64,000 bases of DNA from Myxococcales bacterium (GCA_011526095.1 WYBA01000183.1:1-64000), one strand, 5' to 3'; positions 24,263 through 32,679 are shown, counted from the first letter of the stretch. Translations and numbers: made by a program. The notes: a model not told the origin generated them from the letters alone.

Positions 24263-24855
24263 AGAGGGTCACACCGCCACGGGAGCCGGCAGGGTTCGAC
24301 GCCCGCTGTCGGAGGCGCGGCGAGACGTGGCTGGCTGGCCACGCCACAGGACGCCCACCCTCGTACTGGTCGGAGTTTCGGGCTCAGCTCGCCGATGGGT
24401 TTGGCGGCTTGTGTGGCTACGGCGCGATGTACGAGCCAGTCGGCTCGGTCGACCACTACCTCTGCGTTGACAATCATCGAGCCCTCTCCTACGAGTGGGG
24501 CAACTACCGCTTCGCGGCCGAGTGGCTGAACAAGAGCAAGGGCACGGCCGATGACGCGATCCTCGATCCCTTCGAAGTCGAGGACGACTGGTTCGAGATC
24601 CATCTGCCGTCGCTCCAGCTCGTCGTCAGCGAGCGCGTGCCCGCGGGCATGCGCGCCAAGGCTGAGTACACGCTCAAGCGGCTCCACCTGCGTGATGACG
24701 AGCGCGTTATCCGTCAACGGCGTGCGTGGTACGAGCTCTACGAGGCGGGAGACCTGAGCCTCGAGGGCCTGACACGCAGGGCGCCGCTGATTGCCGCGGC
24801 TGTGCGCAAGGCCAGCGGCACGCCCGCTCGGCGACGTTCGCGTCGCAGGCCGTGA
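24259..24855 (+). CDS. HNH-like protein with most zinc ligands lost (PtuB-like partner)
   Basis: 198 residues from a TTG at 24259 that overlaps the ATPase stop (TTGA), with GGAG at 24246-24249 as ribosome site. Residues 52-94 follow the HNH plan of the TIGR02646/PtuB type: C52-G-Y-G where CxYC is expected, V-D65-H66-Y for the catalytic D/E-H, Y-E-W80-G-N82 for the YxWxN helix, and L-N91-K-S-K94-G for the final N-x-x-K. By my alignment three of the four usual zinc cysteines are replaced; the general-base His and the Asn/Lys remain. The tail is Arg-rich. It probably acts as nuclease or toxin arm of the two-gene unit, but the missing ligands make activity uncertain. Confidence 0.72.
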   Translation: MKRVTPPREPAGFDARCRRRGETWLAGHATGRPPSYWSEFRAQLADGFGGLCGYGAMYEPVGSVDHYLCVDNHRALSYEWGNYRFAAEWLNKSKGTADDAILDPFEVEDDWFEIHLPSLQLVVSERVPAGMRAKAEYTLKRLHLRDDERVIRQRRAWYELYEAGDLSLEGLTRRAPLIAAAVRKASGTPARRRSRRRP

Positions 24856-25087
24856 CCGCGTTCGATGGGCGCTTCGTGCGTGCATGGCTCGCCCGGTGGC
24901 ACCTGACCGTGTGACCACGCGGGGTTGACGCGCAGGTCAGCGAGGGGGCTGGCCCCCAGGGCCAGGCTGGATCGGGGCATCCCGCCCCGGCACGAACCGG
25001 CAGGATCCCTCCGGTGCACGTGATTCCGGCGATCTGCGAGCGGGCACATCGTCTGCAAATTCTCTTCGGGTCACCGAGGAGGTTCAT
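24856..25087. other. Intergenic region between the AAA/HNH pair and the DUF1592 operon
   Basis: 232 bases; no gene supported. The 3' half carries the sigma-54 type element and the strong ribosome site for the DUF1592 gene. No attachment site or inverted repeat that would mark the edge of the AAA/HNH unit is evident. Confidence 0.5.
25042..25057 (+). promoter_or_regulatory. Sigma-54 (-24/-12) promoter for the DUF1592 operon
   Basis: GGGCACATCGTCTGCA: GG at 25043-25044, exactly ten bases, then GC at 25055-25056. The -24 half (GGCAC) is perfect and the -12 half is CTGCA against TTGCA. The expected transcript start, near 25068, is just upstream of GAGGAGG (25076-25082) and the start codon at 25088. 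Confidence 0.62.
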
Positions 25088-26677
25088 GTGCGACACGACC
25101 GTACTCCCACCGGTCGATGGGCCGCAGCCACCGCCGGCGCGCTGATCGCGCTGGGCGGCTGCTGGGGCTCGATCGGCGATCCAGGAAGCACCGACGAGGG
25201 CCAGTGCGGCGCCGTGCCGGTGCCGCCGATCAAGCGGCTGTCTCACGTCGAGTACGTGAACACGGTGCGCGCGCTGCTGCCCGACATCGACGTCGCGCTG
25301 CCGGAGCTCGCGCTCGATCCGACGCCGCACGGGTTCGACAACGACGCCGACGCGCTGCGCGCGAGCCCGCTGCTCGTCGATCAGTACAGCGTCGCCGCCA
25401 ACCGCCTCGCCGAGCGCGTGCGCGAGCGCCAGGGCGAGTACCTGCCGTGCGACGCCGCCGAGGGCGCCGCGTGTGGCCACGCGTTCATCGACGCGTTCGC
25501 GCCGCGCGCCTACCGCCGCCCGCTCACCACCGAGGAGCGCGCCGAGCTGGTCGCGACGTTCGACGCCTACCTCGCGCAGGACGGGTTCGACGTCGCGCTC
25601 GAGCTGACGCTGCAGCAGATCCTCCAGGCGCCGCAGTTCCTCTACCGGATCGAGACGGTCGGCCCCGATGGGCGGCCCGGTCCGTACGACGTCGCGTCGC
25701 GGCTGTCGTACCTCTTGTGGAGCACGATGCCCGACGACGCGCTGTTCGCCGCGGCGGCGGACAACCGGCTCGGCACGCCCGCGGGGATCGAGGCCGAGGT
25801 CGATCGCATGCTCGCCGACCCGCGCGCGCTCGACGGCTTCATGAACTTCGCGCAGCAGTGGCTCGGGCTGGCGCGGCTCGACCGCGTCAGCAAGCTGCCC
25901 GAGGACGGCCTCGACGACACGCTGCGCGCGGCGCTCGCCGAGGAGGCGCGGCGGTTCCTCACCGACATCGTGTTCGCCTCCGGCGGCACGCTCGACGATC
26001 TGTTGACCTCGCGCGAGGCGTGGGTCAGCCCCGAGACCGCCGCGTTCTACGGCCTGCCGGCGCCCGCCGACTGGCAGCGCATGGAGCTGCCCGACGATCG
26101 CCGCGGGTTCCTGATGCAGCTGCAGTTCCTCGCCGCGCACGGCCACCCCAACAACCCGTCGCCGGTGCTGCGCGGGCTGTTCGTGCTGCAGCGCCTCTTG
26201 TGCGTCGAGCTCGGCTCGCCGCCGGCCGGCGTCGACATGTCGATCCCCGAGGGCGATCCCGACATGGGCCCGACGACGAACCGCCAGAACTACGATCGCG
26301 CGACGAGCGGCGAGGTGTGCAGCCAGTGCCACGTCGTGATCAACCCGGTCGGGTTCGCGTTCGAGCACTTCGACACGATGGGGCGGTGGCGCGATCAGGA
26401 CAACGGCCTGCCGATCGACGACTCGGCCGCGGTGTCCGGCACCACGCTCGACGGCGCCGGCGGGCTCGTCGACTTCCTCGCCGCGAGCGAGCAGGTCGAT
26501 CGCTGCGTCACGCGCAAGCACATGTACTACGCGCTCGCCGGCACCGAGGCGGCCGAGGACCCGTGCCTGACCGCGGACGTCGCCGCGGACTTCGCGGCGT
26601 CGGGCGGCAGCCTGCGCGAGCTGATGCGCTCGATCGCGCTCCACGCGCGGTTCAACGGAATCCCGGAGGTGCCGTGA
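25088..26677 (+). CDS. DUF1592/DUF1588/DUF1595-type lipoprotein with c-type heme site
   Basis: 529 residues from a GTG at 25088, five bases after a strong GAGGAGG. ATG at 25086 is in another frame. A lipoprotein signal ends ALIALGGC at about residue 25. The order DUF1587-like start (IKRLSHVEYVNTVRALLPDI), DUF1595/DUF1592 (AFAPRAYRRPLTTEERAEL, LQQILQAPQFLYRIE, ASRLSYLLWSTMPDDALF), DUF1588 (RGLFVLQRLLCVELG) and the C-terminal DUF1585 is that of the planctomycete/myxobacterial surface cytochrome-like family. One CxxCH heme motif is present (CSQCHV). Exported and lipid-anchored. These proteins nearly always pair with a DUF1552 partner, here coupled by an overlapping TGATG. Biochemical role unknown; heme binding suggests redox work on large substrates. 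Confidence 0.85.
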   Translation: MRHDRTPTGRWAAATAGALIALGGCWGSIGDPGSTDEGQCGAVPVPPIKRLSHVEYVNTVRALLPDIDVALPELALDPTPHGFDNDADALRASPLLVDQYSVAANRLAERVRERQGEYLPCDAAEGAACGHAFIDAFAPRAYRRPLTTEERAELVATFDAYLAQDGFDVALELTLQQILQAPQFLYRIETVGPDGRPGPYDVASRLSYLLWSTMPDDALFAAAADNRLGTPAGIEAEVDRMLADPRALDGFMNFAQQWLGLARLDRVSKLPEDGLDDTLRAALAEEARRFLTDIVFASGGTLDDLLTSREAWVSPETAAFYGLPAPADWQRMELPDDRRGFLMQLQFLAAHGHPNNPSPVLRGLFVLQRLLCVELGSPPAGVDMSIPEGDPDMGPTTNRQNYDRATSGEVCSQCHVVINPVGFAFEHFDTMGRWRDQDNGLPIDDSAAVSGTTLDGAGGLVDFLAASEQVDRCVTRKHMYYALAGTEAAEDPCLTADVAADFAASGGSLRELMRSIALHARFNGIPEVP

Positions 26678-28152
26678 TGTCTCGCATGTCCACGACCCGT
26701 CGCCGGTTCCTCCAGGCCCTCGGCATCGGCGCCGGCGGCGTGCTGCTGCCGTCGCTGAACCGCGGCCGCCGCGCCCAGGCCGGCCCGCCGGGCGAGCCGC
26801 CGATGCGCCTGGTGATCCTGTTCACCGAGCACGGCACGCCCCACGTCAACTGGGACATGCACGGCGGCCGCGATCCCGACGGCCAGTGGGAGTACGACCA
26901 CACCGGCATGGCGGAGGCCGAGTTCAGCCCGGCGCTGCGCCCGCTGTGGCGCCACCGCAACAAGCTGACCGTCGTCGACGGGCTGTCGCTCGCCACCGCG
27001 ATCGCCGACCCGTACGGCGATGGCCACGCCAAGGGCTGGTGCAGCGCGCTGACCGGCGGCATCGCGCGCGAGACGTTCGAGGACGTCAAGAGCAACGCGA
27101 CCCACCCGTCGCTCGATCAGCTCGTGACGACGGCGCTGCGCGCGCAGGACCCCGGCCTCACCGACGTGACGTCGCTCGAGATGGGCGTCTACCAGTACAA
27201 CTTCCACGCCGCGCTGTACCGCCAGGCGCCGGGCGGCGGCCCGGTCGTGCGCGTGCCGCACGAGGAGAGCCCGGCGGCGCTGTTCGACCGGCTGTTCCCC
27301 AACGGCGACGGCTCGACGCCGCCGGATCCCGTCCGCGTCGCCCAGGCCGACGTCATGGGCGGGCTCGGCGACATGTACGACCGGATGGCGCCGCGGCTGT
27401 CCGGCGAGGACCGGCTCAAGCTCGAGCAGCACCGCGATCTGATCCGCGACATGGAGCGGCGGATCCGCCTGCTCGACTCGATCGACTGCGGCGCGCCGGC
27501 CGTCGACGACTACAACTGGGGCGAGGTCCCGCACCCCGAGCGCTACGACGCCCACACCCGCAGCTTCTGGAACCTCGCGACCGTCGCGATGTCGTGCGGG
27601 ATCACCCGCGTCGTGACGATGCAGTTCGGCCCGCTCCACGTCGAGATGATCGGCGGCACGGGCGATCTGCACCACGACTACGCCCACCGCTCGGCGCCGT
27701 ACCTGGCGAACGAGCCCGACTACCCCAACGCCGTGCAGATGATGACCAACTTCTCGGCGTACTACGCCGGCTACGCGGCCGAGCTGGCCGACCGGCTCGA
27801 CGCGATCCCCGAGGGCAACGGCACGCTCCTCGACAACACGATCATCCTGTGGGTGAGCGAGCTGTCCGACGGCGGCCACGGCCACGATCCGCTGCCGGTG
27901 GTCATCCTCGGCGGCGGCAGCCGGTTCCGCACCGGGCGCTACCTGCACTACGCGCGCGACACGTTCACCACGACGACCGCGGACTGGGTCGACGGCAACG
28001 AGCGGATCGGCCTGCCGCACAGCCACCTGCTGGTGTCGGTCGCGCAGGCGATGGGCGTCGACACCGACGTCGTCGGTGACGCGACCGTGCGACCCAAGCT
28101 GACGTCCGCGCCGGACATCGATCTCAGCGGTCCGCTGCCGGGGCTGGTGTGA
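26677..28152 (+). CDS. DUF1552 protein with Tat signal
   Basis: 491 residues from ATG 26677, sharing one base with the DUF1592 stop, and preceded by GGAGG at 26664-26668. The N-terminus TTRRRFLQALGIGAGG is a twin-arginine signal (RRRFLQ), so it is exported folded. The body fits DUF1552: RLVILFTEHGTPHVNWDM, DGLSLATAIADPYGDGH, HPSLDQLV, and EGNGTLLDNTIILWVSELSDGGHGHDP-like alkaline-phosphatase-fold segments near the C-terminus with several His/Asp. The partner of the upstream cytochrome-like protein; known only as a recurring pair, reaction not known. Confidence 0.87.
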   Translation: MSRMSTTRRRFLQALGIGAGGVLLPSLNRGRRAQAGPPGEPPMRLVILFTEHGTPHVNWDMHGGRDPDGQWEYDHTGMAEAEFSPALRPLWRHRNKLTVVDGLSLATAIADPYGDGHAKGWCSALTGGIARETFEDVKSNATHPSLDQLVTTALRAQDPGLTDVTSLEMGVYQYNFHAALYRQAPGGGPVVRVPHEESPAALFDRLFPNGDGSTPPDPVRVAQADVMGGLGDMYDRMAPRLSGEDRLKLEQHRDLIRDMERRIRLLDSIDCGAPAVDDYNWGEVPHPERYDAHTRSFWNLATVAMSCGITRVVTMQFGPLHVEMIGGTGDLHHDYAHRSAPYLANEPDYPNAVQMMTNFSAYYAGYAAELADRLDAIPEGNGTLLDNTIILWVSELSDGGHGHDPLPVVILGGGSRFRTGRYLHYARDTFTTTTADWVDGNERIGLPHSHLLVSVAQAMGVDTDVVGDATVRPKLTSAPDIDLSGPLPGLV

Positions 28153-28559
28153 GCGCGCGCCTGGGCATCCTGGTCGTCGCGGCGGTCGCCGGGTGCGCCG
28201 GCGAGCTGGAGAACCCCGAGCGGTTCGCGAGCTGCCCGCCGGGGTTCGTCGAGCAGCTGTTCCAGACGCGGTGCGCCGGCGCGTGCCACGGCGCGACCGA
28301 GCCGGAGGCCGGGCTCGACCTGGTGTCGACCGGCGTCGAGGCGCGCCTGGTCGGCGAGGCGAGCACGACGACGTTCTGCGAGGGCGCGCTGATGATCGAT
28401 CCGGAGGGCACGTCCGACGCGGACCACCTGCTGCTCGACAAGCTGGGCGCCGACCCGAGCTGCGGCTCGCGCATGCCGTTCGGCGCCGAGCCGCTGAGCG
28501 CCGCCGAGCTGGAGTGCGTCCGGCGGTGGGTCGACGCGACGCTGGGGGCGCAGCCGTGA
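28149..28559 (+). CDS. Small cysteine-rich lipoprotein, cytochrome-like
   Basis: 136 residues, GTG overlapping the DUF1552 stop (GTGA). Lipobox VAGC at about residues 13-16. A CAGACH motif (C-x3-CH rather than CxxCH) lies near residue 42 in the position where planctomycete-type cytochromes (PSC-like) carry heme; the remaining text (GSRMPFGAEPLSAAELECVRRWVDA) is the usual end of such domains. Four further cysteines could form disulfides. Probably an accessory electron carrier, or a heme-less relic, of the DUF1592/DUF1552 pair. Confidence 0.7.
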   Translation: MSARLGILVVAAVAGCAGELENPERFASCPPGFVEQLFQTRCAGACHGATEPEAGLDLVSTGVEARLVGEASTTTFCEGALMIDPEGTSDADHLLLDKLGADPSCGSRMPFGAEPLSAAELECVRRWVDATLGAQP

Positions 28560-29791
28560 GGGCGCTGGTGGTCGCGATCGCGCTGGTGCTGTGGACCGGC
28601 GTCGCCGCCGCCGGTCCGCCGGTCGTCGTCACGGGGGACGCCGACGCGGACGAGGTCGGCGTCACCGACGCCGTGCGCGACGCGCTGGCGCCGCACGTCG
28701 AGCTCGTCGACGATCCGGCCGCGGCCGCCGCGGTCGTGTCGGTCGAGGTGAAGGCGGGCAAGGGCAAGAAGAAGTGGACCGCGAAGGTGTCGGTGCGCCA
28801 GGCGCCCGACGGCAAGCGGCTCGGCGGCTACGACGTCAAGGCGGCCAGGGGCAAGCTGGCGAAGGCGGCCGCGGCCAAGGCGTGGAAGCAGCTCAAGAAG
28901 CCGATCGGCAAGGCGAAGGCGCCGGCGCCGCCCGAGCCCGAGCCCGTGGCCGAGGCGCCTCGCGAGGCGTCGCCGCCGCCGCCGGTCGAGGAGGATCGCG
29001 TCGCGCGCGTCGACGGCGCGGGCGGCGGCGCCACGGGCGAGGGCGCGCTCGGCGTGTCCGCGCGCGCCGCGCCGGGCGCCCGTGGCGACGCCGCGTGGCT
29101 CACCGTCGCGGTCACCGGCCGGCCGCAGCTCCGCACGCTGCGCTACCGGGACGACCTCGCCGACACGCTGCGCGCCTACGACCTCGCCGCGCCGGCGGCG
29201 CGCCTCGACGTCGCCTGGCGCCCGGCGCGCGCCGGCGCGCTGCGCCACCTCGCCGTGCGCGCCAGCTACGAGCAGGCCGTGGGCGTCAACGGCTCGCGCA
29301 CCGACGACGGCATGGAGTTCGCGACCTCGGCGTCGGAGTGGACCGCGGGCGTGCGCGGCGAGCTGCCGGTCGGCGGCGCGCGGCTCGCGCTCGACGCCGG
29401 CTACGGCGAGCAGCGGTTCACCGTCGACGACGACGCGGTCGGCGACGACCTCGTGCCCGACGTGACCTACCGCTACGTGCGCGGCGCGCTCGGCCTGACC
29501 GTGCCAGTGGGCGACAAGCTCGCGGTCGACGCCTCCGCCGGTTACCGCTACCTCGTCGGCACCGGCGACCTCGGCAGCGACGCGTGGTTCCCGCGCCAGA
29601 CCGGCGCCGGCGTCGACGCCGCGGCCGGCGTGCGCTACGCCGTCGCGGGCCCGGTCGAGCTCCACGCCGGCCTCGACCTGCGCCGCTACTTCTTCGCGAT
29701 GAACCCCGAGCCGGGCGATCCGCGGATCGCCGGCGGCGCGGTCGATCAGTACGTGGCGGTCGTGGGCGGCCTGGCGATCGCGCTGCGCTGA
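28556..29791 (+). CDS. Predicted outer-membrane beta-barrel with basic N-terminal module
   Basis: 411 residues from the GTG at 28556, again overlapping the previous stop. Signal peptide RALVVAIALVLWTGVAAA. Residues ~20-125 form a Lys/Ala-rich periplasmic module (KAGKGKKKWTAKVSVRQAP, KAAAAKAWKQLKKP), followed by a Pro/Glu spacer. From ~150 onward the text alternates as beta-strands with Asp/Tyr-rich turns (AGYGEQRFTVDDDAVGDD, DASAGYRYLVGTGD), ending in VGGLAIALR. It fits the generic outer-membrane beta-barrel class of Myxococcota, here as last gene of the DUF1592 operon. No specific family recognised. Confidence 0.65.
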   Translation: MRALVVAIALVLWTGVAAAGPPVVVTGDADADEVGVTDAVRDALAPHVELVDDPAAAAAVVSVEVKAGKGKKKWTAKVSVRQAPDGKRLGGYDVKAARGKLAKAAAAKAWKQLKKPIGKAKAPAPPEPEPVAEAPREASPPPPVEEDRVARVDGAGGGATGEGALGVSARAAPGARGDAAWLTVAVTGRPQLRTLRYRDDLADTLRAYDLAAPAARLDVAWRPARAGALRHLAVRASYEQAVGVNGSRTDDGMEFATSASEWTAGVRGELPVGGARLALDAGYGEQRFTVDDDAVGDDLVPDVTYRYVRGALGLTVPVGDKLAVDASAGYRYLVGTGDLGSDAWFPRQTGAGVDAAAGVRYAVAGPVELHAGLDLRRYFFAMNPEPGDPRIAGGAVDQYVAVVGGLAIALR

Positions 29792-29792
29792 G

Positions 29793-29809
29793 CCGGCCCC
29801 GAGGGCCGG
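29793..29809 (+). terminator. Short GC hairpin after the DUF1592 operon
   Basis: CCGGCCC (29793-29799), loop CGA, GGGCCGG (29803-29809), beginning two bases after the stop of the barrel gene. A 7-bp stem without a T-tract; terminator by position. Confidence 0.45.
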
Positions 29810-29949
29810 ATCGAGCCCCCCAGAAGTGGAGCGTGGCGCGTTGGCGCGCGCAGAATCCGCGCGGTCTCGGGCGTGCCTCTCCGGATCGCGCAAGCCGTGC
29901 GCCGCACACGCCCTCACGGCGTGCCCCGCCGCTTGCAAGAGCAGCCCGC

Positions 29950-31317
29950 GTGTCCACCACCGACCCCGAGCACCGCACGATCATCGAGCCCTTCAAGGTC
30001 AAGGTCATGGAGCCCTTGCCGTTCCGCACCCGGGCGGAGCGCGAGCGCATCCTGGCCGAGGCCGGCAACAACCTGTTCCTCGTCCCGGCGCGCGAGGTCA
30101 CGTTCGACTTCCTCACCGACTCGGGCACGACCGCGATGAGCGCGGCGCAGTGGGCGGCGATGATGGTCGCCGACGAGAGCTACGCCGGCTCGCGCAGCTT
30201 CGAGAAGTTCGAGGCGGTGGTGCAGCGGGTGACCGGGTTCACCCACGTCATCCCGACCCACCAGGGCCGCGCCGCCGAGCGCCTGCTGTTCTCGACCCTG
30301 GTCAAGCCCGGCCACTTCGTCCCGTCGAACAACCACTTCGACACCACGCGCGCCAACCTCGAGCAGCTCGGCGCGACCGCGGTCGACCTGGTGATCGCGG
30401 AGGGCAAGGACCCGACCTCGCGCCACCCGTTCAAGGGCAACATCGACCTGCCGCGGCTCGAGGCGTTCTGCCGCGAGCACGCCGGCCGGATCCCGCTGGG
30501 GATGATCACGATCACCAACAACACCGGCGGCGGCCAGCCGGTGTCGCTCGCCAACCTGCGCGGCGCCGCCGAGATCTACCGCCGCCATGGCATCCCGTTC
30601 GTGATCGACGCGTGCCGGTTCGCCGAGAACGCGTGGTTCGTCAAGGTGCGCGAGGAGGGGCAGCTCGAGCGCGCGCCGCGCGAGATCGCGCGCGAGGTGT
30701 TCGAGCTCGCCGACGCGTGCCTCGTCAGCGCCAAGAAGGACGGCATGGTCAACATCGGCGGGTTCATCGCGACCCGCCGCGCCGAGTGGCTGCCGGCGCT
30801 GCGCAGCCTGTTGATCCTCACCGAGGGCTTCCCGACCTACGGTGGCCTCGCGGCCCGCGACCTCGAGGCGCTCGCGATCGGCCTCGAGGAGTCGCTCGAC
30901 GAGCGCTACCTCGAGTACCGCGTCGCGGTCAGCCGCTACATGGCCGAGGGGCTCGAGCGCCGCGGCGTGCCGGTGATGCAGCCGCCCGGCGGCCACGCGG
31001 TCTACATCGACGCGCGGCGGTTCCTGCCGCACATCCCGCCGGCGGAGCTGCCGGCGCAGGCGCTGACCTGCGAGCTGTACCTCGCGCTCGGCGTGCGCGC
31101 GTGCGAGATCGGGACGGTGATGTTCGGCGACAAGGCGTCGATGGAGCTGGTGCGCCTGGCGTTCCCGCGCCGCGTCTACACCCAGGCCCACTTCGACTAC
31201 ATCCTCGAGGGCATCGAGGGCGTCGTCGCGCGCAAGGCCGAGCTGCGCGGGCTGCGGATCGTCGAGGAGCCGCCGTTCCTGCGCCACTTCACGGCGCGGT
31301 TCGCGCCGGTGAGCTGA
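29950..31317 (+). CDS. tnaA: Tryptophanase-type beta-eliminating lyase
   Basis: 455 residues from a GTG at 29950. The PLP lysine lies in VSAKKDGMVNIGGF (K263). ITNNTGGGQPVSLANLRG, FVIDACRFAENAWF and the C-terminus LRHFTARF are hallmarks shared by tryptophanase and tyrosine phenol-lyase. Specificity: tyrosine phenol-lyase has S-M-E-R-G with the Arg that binds the phenol; here the same place reads GVRACEIGTVMFG, with Ile as in tryptophanase. It therefore most likely cleaves L-Trp to indole, pyruvate and ammonia. A stretch after that motif is shorter than in the E. coli enzyme. I do not see a convincing TnaC-like leader. Convergent with the DsbD-like gene. Confidence 0.85.
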   Translation: MSTTDPEHRTIIEPFKVKVMEPLPFRTRAERERILAEAGNNLFLVPAREVTFDFLTDSGTTAMSAAQWAAMMVADESYAGSRSFEKFEAVVQRVTGFTHVIPTHQGRAAERLLFSTLVKPGHFVPSNNHFDTTRANLEQLGATAVDLVIAEGKDPTSRHPFKGNIDLPRLEAFCREHAGRIPLGMITITNNTGGGQPVSLANLRGAAEIYRRHGIPFVIDACRFAENAWFVKVREEGQLERAPREIAREVFELADACLVSAKKDGMVNIGGFIATRRAEWLPALRSLLILTEGFPTYGGLAARDLEALAIGLEESLDERYLEYRVAVSRYMAEGLERRGVPVMQPPGGHAVYIDARRFLPHIPPAELPAQALTCELYLALGVRACEIGTVMFGDKASMELVRLAFPRRVYTQAHFDYILEGIEGVVARKAELRGLRIVEEPPFLRHFTARFAPVS

Positions 31318-31320
31318 GCC

Positions 31321-32484
31321 CTAGCGGAAGCTCAGCAGCTCGGGGCGCACGATCAGCACGAGGCCGAGCACCAGCATCACGCCGCCGCTGACGAGCTGCA
31401 GCACGCGCCCGCCGCGCTCCTGCAGCTTGTGTCGCCGCAGCGTGACCACCGCGATCGTCACCATCAGCGCGTCGTCGAACATGTACGCGACGATGTAGAG
31501 GGCGAGGTAGGCGTGGTGCTGCCAGCCGGGCAGGTCCTGGGCGGTGAGGATCTGCGTGTACAGCGCCGGCAGCCCGGCGGTGCACAGCAGCTCGACGAGG
31601 TTGACCATGATCGCGAGCGCCAGCGTCGCGATCAGCGCGCCGCGCAGGTCCTCGGCCTGCACGATCCGGCGGACGCGCGCGTAGATCCGCGGCTTGGCGG
31701 CGGCCGGGATCGACAGCGACGGCCCGTGCGCCGGGACCACGCCGTCCTTGACGTGGATCGCGCCGACGCCGAGCGCGACGAGGCCGAGCGCGACCTGGAG
31801 CCACCGCGCCACGCCGATCGCCAGGAACGCGCCGAGCCACGCCGCCATGAACAGGTAGTAGGCGATCCCGCTCACCGTCACGAACGTCCCGGCGATCAGC
31901 GCCATCTTCTTGCGGCTGCGCACGTTGACCAGCAGCCCGAGCAGGAACATCAGCACCCACATCGCGCACGGGTTGAACCCGTCGACCAGGCCGACGACCA
32001 CCGTGAACCCCAGCAGGCCCGCGTCGCCGACCCGGACCTCGCCGAGCCACGGCAGCGAGATCACGTCGAGCCGGCGCTCGTCGTCGTCGAGCCACGCCTC
32101 GACCATCGCGCCGGTCGTCGCGGGCCCGTCGAACCCGACGGCGAGCCGGTCGCCGACGACGAACGCCGGCACGGCGGCGAGCACGCCGTCGGCCTCGGCC
32201 CGCGCGACGAGCCGCGCGCGCGCCGCCGGGTCGGCGGAGACGTCGTGGAGCACGAGCTCGAGGTCCGGCCGCCGCTTGTGCAGCTCGCCGAGCCACGCCT
32301 TGGCGCGGTCGCAGTGGGTGCACCCCGGCTTGACGAAGACCTCCAGCGTCGCGGGCGCCGCCGCCGCGCCGGGCCGCGCGGCCGCGAGCAGGCCGAGCGC
32401 GAGCGCGATCAGCGCCGCGAGCGCACGCGCGCGCCGCGCCGAGCGATCTCTCGCTCGACGGTGGCGTCGCGACGCCGGCCCCAT
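31321..32484 (-). CDS. Glutaredoxin-like domain fused to DsbD/CcdA-like membrane domain
   Basis: 387 residues. An N-terminal signal/anchor (ALAALIALALGLLAAARPG) precedes a thioredoxin-fold domain with CxxC (VKPGCTHCDRAKAWL). From about residue 155 come about six membrane helices of CcdA/DsbD type with conserved cysteines in NPCAMWVLMFLLGLL and VELLCTAGLPALYT. In DsbD-type proteins such a membrane domain passes electrons from cytoplasmic thioredoxin to periplasmic partners; here the receiving domain is fused at the N-terminus. Its start is three bases from the stop of the small membrane protein gene, so the two are probably coexpressed. Cytochrome c maturation or disulfide reduction is the likely job, and the window has many c-type hemes. 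Confidence 0.82.
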   Translation of the reverse strand: MGPASRRHRRARDRSARRARALAALIALALGLLAAARPGAAAAPATLEVFVKPGCTHCDRAKAWLGELHKRRPDLELVLHDVSADPAARARLVARAEADGVLAAVPAFVVGDRLAVGFDGPATTGAMVEAWLDDDERRLDVISLPWLGEVRVGDAGLLGFTVVVGLVDGFNPCAMWVLMFLLGLLVNVRSRKKMALIAGTFVTVSGIAYYLFMAAWLGAFLAIGVARWLQVALGLVALGVGAIHVKDGVVPAHGPSLSIPAAAKPRIYARVRRIVQAEDLRGALIATLALAIMVNLVELLCTAGLPALYTQILTAQDLPGWQHHAYLALYIVAYMFDDALMVTIAVVTLRRHKLQERGGRVLQLVSGGVMLVLGLVLIVRPELLSFR

Positions 32485-32487
32485 GGC

Positions 32488-32679
32488 TCAACCCACGGCG
32501 TGGTGGCCGGGCCGCGGCCGCCGGGGCTCGAGCACGAGCTCGGTGTCGATCAGCGCGGCGGCGCCGAGCCCGAGCAGCGCGAGCGCGCCGAACAGCTCGA
32601 CGATCGACAGGCTCCCGCTCGCGACCGCGAGGGTGCCGAGCAGGATCACGTGATAGACGAACACGAGTAGGAGCGCCAT
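32488..32679 (-). CDS. Small two-helix membrane protein
   Basis: 63 residues from ATG 32679 (MALLLVFVYHVILLGTLAVA), with two hydrophobic segments (about 2-21 and 26-44) and a polar C-terminal tail (EPRRPRPGHHAVG). The longer frame to 32790 adds a Arg/Ala-rich stretch with no export signal and is not preferred. Directly upstream of the glutaredoxin-DsbD gene with a three-base gap, so probably its partner. No family recognised. Confidence 0.55.
   Translation of the reverse strand: MALLLVFVYHVILLGTLAVASGSLSIVELFGALALLGLGAAALIDTELVLEPRRPRPGHHAVG

Noticed and set aside
22838-24855. Retron of the Ec78 type (ATPase plus HNH)
   Set aside because: No reverse transcriptase gene and no room for an msr-msd RNA beside the pair.
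29922-29937. Sigma-54 promoter upstream of tnaA
   Set aside because: TTGCA is present, but the expected GG ten bases before GC reads GC; the same failing applies at 19889-19904 (TG).
29810-29949. TnaC-like leader peptide upstream of tryptophanase
   Set aside because: No short frame with the tryptophan and proline positions typical of TnaC could be recognised.
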